The translations under genes and the position numbers were made by a program. 64,000 nucleotides of DNA. Origin: HIMB114 sp008638005 (GTDB lineage Bacteria; Pseudomonadota; Alphaproteobacteria; Pelagibacterales; Pelagibacteraceae). The first letter of the stretch is position 1; each line of letters starts with the position of its first letter. The notes beneath the pieces are model-generated. The model saw only the letters and a list, made by a program, of their open reading frames with translations, was not told the DNA's origin and ran no database searches. Shown here in pieces: positions 59,196 through 64,000 of the stretch. The stretch is from positions 434,001-498,000 of the forward strand of contig CP136340.1 of the NCBI GenBank assembly GCA_032681305.1. The letters run 5' to 3'.

Positions 59196-59599
59196 ATAGA
59201 ATAATATTTAGTTTTAATTCTTTTTAAAATTAACAAACCACCTTCTAAAAATTTTTCTGGATAAGGTCCACTAGTTTTTATCCATTTAAAGTCTTGGGCA
59301 TCTTTTTTTTTGATAACCCCTGACCATTTTTTCAGTAAAAAAACATTCATGATAATAAAATTTTGCTTATCATAGCTGTGATTAATAACATCTAGGCTTA
59401 TAAGGTTTTTGGTATCAATTTTAATACCAAGCTCTTCAAACAACTCTCTTTTAATAGCTATTTCAAAAGTCTCATCGTTTTCAAGTTTGCCGCCAGGAAA
59501 CTCCCAAAAATCTCCAAAATATTTTTTACTTGGTCTTTTTGTAAATAGAATTTTATTTCTCTGCTTTAAAATACAAACCGAAACAAAAGTAAACTTCAC
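59192..59599 (-). CDS. mutT: Nudix hydrolase, MutT-like
   Basis: A 135-residue Nudix protein. The box starts GGKLENDETFEIAIKRELFEE at about 36 and continues LGI, with all Gx5Ex7REUxEExGU positions present. The small size and FWEFPGGKLE lead-in fit MutT, which hydrolyses 8-oxo-dGTP. It follows argJ without a gap, the usual alphaproteobacterial argJ-mutT order. Confidence 0.88.
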   Translation of the reverse strand: MKFTFVSVCILKQRNKILFTKRPSKKYFGDFWEFPGGKLENDETFEIAIKRELFEELGIKIDTKNLISLDVINHSYDKQNFIIMNVFLLKKWSGVIKKKDAQDFKWIKTSGPYPEKFLEGGLLILKRIKTKYYSI

Positions 59600-60862
59600 T
59601 TAATTTCTATAATCAGCATTAATTGAAATATATTCATGTGTTAAATCACATGTGTAAGCTTTAAACTTATTTTTTCCTAAACCTAAATTAACTAAAATTT
59701 TGATATTACTGCCCTTCATATATTTTGCAGCAACGCTTTCTTTATAATTTTTAAAAATATCACCTTTTTTAAAAATAAACTGTTTGCCCAATTTTAAATC
59801 AATTTTTTTTGTTTTAACCAATGCATGAGATTTACCAATAGCCATTAAAATTCTACCCCAATTAGGATCCTCACCTGCAATCGCAGTTTTAAATAGCTGA
59901 GAGTTAGCAATCGAAAAGGCAACATTTTTCGCATCTAGATAAGACTTTGCCCCCTGAATATCCAGTTCAATAAACTTAGATGCGCCTTCCCCGTCAAATG
60001 TAATTTGTTTTGCAAGAGACAGCATGATTTCACATAAATTATTTTCAAAAATTTTGTAATCTTTTGAATTAACTTTTGTAATTTTTTTGTTATTTGCTTT
60101 TCCAGTTGAAAATATTAACAACATGTCATTCGTTGAAGTATCCCCATCTACGCTAATAGCATTAAATGTTTTCTCTAAATTATTTTTTAATGCTAACTTT
60201 AATAACGCGTTAGAAATATTAACATCAGTAAATATAAAGCCTAACATGGTAGCCATATTAGGATAAATCATCCCAGATCCCTTGGCTATACCAGCTAAAC
60301 TTACTTTTTTATTTTGTATTTTAAAAGTTTTACCACTTACTTTTGCTATTGTATCAGTAGTCATTATTGCTTTTGCAGCATTTATCCAATTAGTTTGGGA
60401 AGTATTTTTTTTACCATCAATTAGTTTGGGAATTTTTTTTTCAATTTTTTTAATTGGAAATTTCTCCCCAATAACTCCTGTAGAAGCAAAATAGAATTCA
60501 TTTGATTTAATTTTTATTTTTTTTGAAACTTCTTTCTGAATTTTTTTAAGCGCATCAAAACCTTGTTTCCCAGTTAAGGCATTTGCGTTTTTTGTATTTA
60601 CTAATAATGCTTTAATTTTTGTTGCTTTTGGTATTTTATTCCATTTGATGCACTCAGCACTAACCTGCGACTTTGTGAATACTCCTGCATGATTAGCACC
60701 ATCTTCAAAATAAAAAAATGAAAGATCTCTTCTGCCCTTTTTTTTATACAAACCAGCGCTTAAGGATGAAATTTCTAAACCCTGGATGCTTGGTAAATCT
60801 CTAAAAGCTCCATTTTTTTTTAAAAATTGACTTTTAAATAGTTTTTTTAACTTTAAATTCAT
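59600..60862 (-). CDS. argJ: Bifunctional ornithine acetyltransferase / N-acetylglutamate synthase
   Basis: A 420-residue enzyme that recycles the acetyl group in arginine synthesis. AIMTTDT (165-171) and the self-cleavage site KGSGMIYPNMATML are present, with predicted cut between Ala204 and Thr205 giving alpha and beta chains. GEDPNWGR is also visible. The length is normal. It is divergent from secA across 74 bases. Confidence 0.95.
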   Translation of the reverse strand: MNLKLKKLFKSQFLKKNGAFRDLPSIQGLEISSLSAGLYKKKGRRDLSFFYFEDGANHAGVFTKSQVSAECIKWNKIPKATKIKALLVNTKNANALTGKQGFDALKKIQKEVSKKIKIKSNEFYFASTGVIGEKFPIKKIEKKIPKLIDGKKNTSQTNWINAAKAIMTTDTIAKVSGKTFKIQNKKVSLAGIAKGSGMIYPNMATMLGFIFTDVNISNALLKLALKNNLEKTFNAISVDGDTSTNDMLLIFSTGKANNKKITKVNSKDYKIFENNLCEIMLSLAKQITFDGEGASKFIELDIQGAKSYLDAKNVAFSIANSQLFKTAIAGEDPNWGRILMAIGKSHALVKTKKIDLKLGKQFIFKKGDIFKNYKESVAAKYMKGSNIKILVNLGLGKNKFKAYTCDLTHEYISINADYRN

Positions 60863-60936
60863 TAGCTTATAAGTTGATATTTTAAGGTTTTATAAGATAC
60901 AAAAGCGCAATTTGCTATTATTTAAAATACATTATT

Positions 60937-63528
60937 ATGAAATTTAATTTTCTGAACAAGCTATTTGGTTCTACGAATGAGCGAAAAATTACAGCGCTTA
61001 ATCCTATTGTCCAAAAAATTAATTCATTAGAAGAAAGTATAAAAAAACTATCTGATAGTGAATTAAAAGTTAGAACTGAAGAGCTTCGTAAAATTGCTAA
61101 AGAAAGCAAAGATTTAGATAAACTTTTACCTGAAGCTTTTGCATTGGTTAGAGAGGCCAGTCAAAGAACCATAGGTCAAAGGCATTACGACGTTCAGCTC
61201 ATGGGTGGCATTATTCTACATCAGGGAAAAATATCTGAAATGAAAACAGGTGAAGGAAAAACACTTGTCGCCACACTTGCGGCTTTTCTGAATGCCTTAA
61301 GCGGAAAAGGTGTTCACATTATAACGGTAAACGATTATTTGGCTAAACGTGATGCTGAATGGATGGGTCAAATTTATAAGTTTTTAGGACTGTCCGTTGG
61401 TTGTCTTACAAGCGATGTTTCTGATGAGAATAGAAAACAAACTTATCAATGCGATATTGTCTACGGAACTAATAATGAATTTGCCTTTGATTATTTAAGA
61501 GATAACATGAAATTGTCGCTTGATGAAATGGTGCAAAGAGATTTCAATTATTGCATCGTGGATGAGGTTGATAGTATTTTAATTGATGAAGCGAGAACTC
61601 CATTAATCATCTCAGGTCCAACCGAAGATACCTCTACAGAATATTTTTTATGTAACAAAATTGTAAATGACCTCAATTCAGATTTATATCAAAAAGATGA
61701 GAAAGATAGAAATGTTACCTTAAATGACAAAGGTGTTGATGAAGTAGAAAAAAAATTATCAAAACTTAATTTATTAAATGGAGATAATTTTTACGATCCA
61801 AGAAATATTTCATTAGTGCATCATATTAATCAATCCTTAAAAGCAAACGTCTTATTTCAAAAAGATAAAGATTACATTATCAGAGATAATCAGGTTCAAA
61901 TTATTGATGAATTTACAGGAAGAGTATTAGAAGGAAGAAGATACTCAGATGGCTTGCACCAAGCCATAGAAGCTAAAGAAGGTGTTCCAATTCAAAATGA
62001 AAACCAAACTTTTGCATCTACAACTTATCAAAACTACTTTAGATTATATCAAAAACTTTCAGGTATGACTGGAACAGCTATGACTGAAGCAAATGAATTT
62101 TATGATATTTATAAATTAGATGTAGTCGAAATCCCAACAAATGTTTCAATTGCTAGAAAAGATCTTAACGACCAAATTTATAGAACTGAAAAAGAAAAAA
62201 TTAATGCGATTATTGAAAATATTAAAGAAGCAAATAAACAAGGTCAGCCTATATTGATTGGAACAACTAGTATTGAAAAATCAGAAGAGCTTTCAAATCA
62301 TTTAAATCAACAAAGCATTAAGCATAATGTCCTCAATGCTAAACAACATGAAAAAGAAGCTTCGATTATTGCTCAAGCAGGTCGTCTAGGTGCTGTAACG
62401 ATTGCAACAAACATGGCTGGGAGAGGAACAGATATTCAGCTAGGTGGAAATTTAGAGCTTAGAAAAATGGAGAGCAATGATCCAATCCAAGAAGAGCAGC
62501 TCTTTAAGGAGGAAAAGCAAAAAGTAATGGAAGCTGGTGGGTTGTTCGTTATTGGGACGGAAAGACACGAAAGTAGAAGAATTGACAATCAATTGAGAGG
62601 TCGGTCTGGACGTCAAGGGGATCAAGGAAAATCTATTTTCTTTTTAAGTTTAGAAGATGATTTGATGAGAATTTTTGGATCAGAGAGAATAGACTCTATG
62701 CTACAAAAACTTGGCTTTAAAGAAGGTGAAAGCATTGATCATCCGTGGATCAATAAAGCTCTTGAAAAGGCACAACAAAAAGTCGAGGCAAGAAATTTTG
62801 ATATAAGAAAATCACTTTTACAATTTGACGATGTAATGAGCGATCAACGTAAAGTTATTTATGAACAAAGATTAGAAATATTAAAAACTGAAAATATTTA
62901 TCAGACAACAAATAATTTTTTTGAAGATGTATCTGAAGATATTATTCAGTACTCAAAACTTTCTCCGGATGAATTAGATAAAAGTATACTTAAATCAAGA
63001 ATTGAGAGAATTCTTGGGTCAAAAATTAATGATAGTGATGTCGATACATTTATAAAATTAAGTCACGAGGAAAAAGTCAAAAAATTGAAGACTAAATTTG
63101 AAGATCGAAGGAAAGATAGAATTGATAAAGTTGGAGACAATATAAATAAAGATATTGAAAAAAAAATATTTTTACAAAACCTTGATTTTGAATGGAGAAG
63201 TCACTTACAATATCTAGAGCAACTTAGACAAGTCATTGGGCTAAGAGGTTATGGACAAAAAAACCCTATTGATGAATATAAAAGAGAAAGTTTTGACTTA
63301 TTTCAACAGCTACTAATTAAAATAAAGGAGAATATTGTAATTTTCTTATCAAATATTGAAGTAACTATTGCGGATCAAATGCAACAAGAATTATCTAAAG
63401 ATGTCTCAAAAATAAAAAGACCAGAAGGTTGTCTCTTAGAAACAAACGAAAAAAGTAAAATTTCTCGTAACGAAAAGTGTCCTGCAACTGGCAAAAAATT
63501 TAAATCCTGTTGTGGTTCACTAGTTTAA
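60937..63528 (+). CDS. secA: Protein translocase ATPase SecA
   Basis: An 863-residue motor that drives preproteins through SecYEG. Walker A is MKTGEGKT (102-109), DEVD is at 209-212, ATNMAGRGTDI forms motif V, and GRSGRQGDQG is motif VI. The C-terminal metal site reads CPATGKKFKSCC (848-859) where CPCGSGKKYKxCH is usual, so the second cysteine is missing. Its 3' end overlaps accA by nine bases tail to tail. Confidence 0.97.
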   Translation: MKFNFLNKLFGSTNERKITALNPIVQKINSLEESIKKLSDSELKVRTEELRKIAKESKDLDKLLPEAFALVREASQRTIGQRHYDVQLMGGIILHQGKISEMKTGEGKTLVATLAAFLNALSGKGVHIITVNDYLAKRDAEWMGQIYKFLGLSVGCLTSDVSDENRKQTYQCDIVYGTNNEFAFDYLRDNMKLSLDEMVQRDFNYCIVDEVDSILIDEARTPLIISGPTEDTSTEYFLCNKIVNDLNSDLYQKDEKDRNVTLNDKGVDEVEKKLSKLNLLNGDNFYDPRNISLVHHINQSLKANVLFQKDKDYIIRDNQVQIIDEFTGRVLEGRRYSDGLHQAIEAKEGVPIQNENQTFASTTYQNYFRLYQKLSGMTGTAMTEANEFYDIYKLDVVEIPTNVSIARKDLNDQIYRTEKEKINAIIENIKEANKQGQPILIGTTSIEKSEELSNHLNQQSIKHNVLNAKQHEKEASIIAQAGRLGAVTIATNMAGRGTDIQLGGNLELRKMESNDPIQEEQLFKEEKQKVMEAGGLFVIGTERHESRRIDNQLRGRSGRQGDQGKSIFFLSLEDDLMRIFGSERIDSMLQKLGFKEGESIDHPWINKALEKAQQKVEARNFDIRKSLLQFDDVMSDQRKVIYEQRLEILKTENIYQTTNNFFEDVSEDIIQYSKLSPDELDKSILKSRIERILGSKINDSDVDTFIKLSHEEKVKKLKTKFEDRRKDRIDKVGDNINKDIEKKIFLQNLDFEWRSHLQYLEQLRQVIGLRGYGQKNPIDEYKRESFDLFQQLLIKIKENIVIFLSNIEVTIADQMQQELSKDVSKIKRPEGCLLETNEKSKISRNEKCPATGKKFKSCCGSLV

Positions 63529-64000
63529 AATTAAAAAAATTACAACAGCAGAAAAAATAGCTAAACTAATCAAAATAGTTTTTTTATTTTTTGAAAGACT
63601 AGATTTTAAGTTGACCTGACTTATTGCATCAAAAGAGACAAGATCTGCAGGCAGGTTTTCTCCAATGCTTTTGAATTTGTTTCTTCTTTCATCTAAAATT
63701 TCATCTGGTGATTTAGATTTGTAATTTAAAATTTGCGTAACCAATTGATCTTTAATTTTTCCTGACATTTGATCTGGATTTCTATGAGCTCCACCTTTAG
63801 GCTCTTCAAGGATACCATCGATGATTTTATATTTTTCTAAATCTTGAGCTGTAAGATGCATAGCTTCAGCTGCATCTTTTGATTTAGTTGCATCTTTCCA
63901 TAATATTGAGGCGCATCCTTCAGGTGAAATTACTGAGTAGATAGAATGCTCAAGCATCAATACTTTGTTTGAAGTTGCAAGTGCAATTGCACCACCTGAC
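63520..64000 (-). CDS. accA: Acetyl-CoA carboxylase carboxyltransferase subunit alpha (partial, 3' end)
   Basis: The frame runs off the window at 64000, so only about 160 C-terminal residues are visible. SGGAIALA, MLEHSIYSVISPEGCASILWKD and EPKGGAHRNP are diagnostic of AccA, which transfers the carboxyl group to acetyl-CoA in fatty-acid synthesis. Unusually, the protein continues past the normal end into a basic hinge and one strongly hydrophobic segment (TILISLAIFSAVVIFLILN), a likely membrane anchor. Confidence 0.92.
   Translation of the reverse strand, partial: SGGAIALATSNKVLMLEHSIYSVISPEGCASILWKDATKSKDAAEAMHLTAQDLEKYKIIDGILEEPKGGAHRNPDQMSGKIKDQLVTQILNYKSKSPDEILDERRNKFKSIGENLPADLVSFDAISQVNLKSSLSKNKKTILISLAIFSAVVIFLILN

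Overview
The window looks like a chromosome segment from a marine SAR11-type alphaproteobacterium (Pelagibacterales). The DNA is strongly AT-rich with long A and T homopolymers, and genes are packed with few or no spacer bases. There is one 16S-tRNA-Ile-tRNA-Ala-23S array, the 16S carries a stretch (about 50808-50829) that matches what I recall of the SAR11-152R probe site, and the housekeeping neighbours are typical of alphaproteobacteria (split pntA, prfA-prmC-DUF4167, aa3-oxidase subunit IV). The assignment rests on memory of these features, not on a database search.

Layout. Bases 1-4452 hold rpsU (apparently with an ATT start), tRNA-fMet(CAT), tRNA-Val(GAC), pntB, pntA2, pntA1, a 36-residue cytochrome oxidase subunit IV, rpmJ and a sugar epimerase. 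Everything from tRNA-Val to the epimerase lies on the minus strand. The 5S rRNA is at 4465-4579 (minus). Its expected partner, the 23S rRNA, lies about 42 kb away at 46320-49070 (minus), followed by tRNA-Ala, tRNA-Ile and 16S (49475-50961). The rRNA operon is therefore split by a large genomic island between 23S and 5S, the position I recall for the SAR11 hypervariable region HVR2. Inverted repeats that look like RNase III processing stems still flank both 16S and 23S. A candidate intrinsic terminator follows 23S, and a candidate promoter sits exactly upstream of 5S, so the two halves appear to be transcribed separately.

Island (4580-46300). The 5S-proximal edge carries a cobalamin riboswitch, a BtuB-like TonB-dependent receptor and a DUF6580 membrane protein, probably a vitamin B12 uptake unit. 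A predicted B12-binding radical SAM enzyme lies next to it. The rest is almost entirely surface-glycan biosynthesis. It includes galE, gmd, an fcl-like reductase, a ColD/RfbH-like 3-dehydratase, rmlA-rmlB, and a GDP-heptose module (gmhA, hddA and an hddC-gmhB fusion). Two large nonulosonate fusions are present: FAD oxidoreductase-NeuB, and NeuB-SpsF. There are many glycosyltransferases (GT2, GT10, GT11, GT39-like), a WecA/MraY-type initiating transferase, an O-antigen ligase/polymerase and a Wzm-Wzt ABC exporter. Several methyltransferases, a 2OG-Fe(II) oxygenase and short sugar aminotransferase-like proteins probably decorate the glycan. Short runs of genes on alternating strands with 1-40 nt overlaps suggest a mosaic of cassettes. 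I see no integrase, transposase or tRNA-type attachment site.

Bases 51200-64000 are conserved core: the rRNA promoter, an M23 peptidase, DUF4167, prmC, prfA, ispG, lysC, ubiG, DUF1178, a DUF3833 lipoprotein, a Nudix hydrolase, argJ, secA and the 3' part of accA, which runs off the window. Oddities here include a hydrophobic C-terminal tail on AccA, loss of one zinc ligand in the SecA tail, and a PKT version of the RF1 codon-recognition motif.
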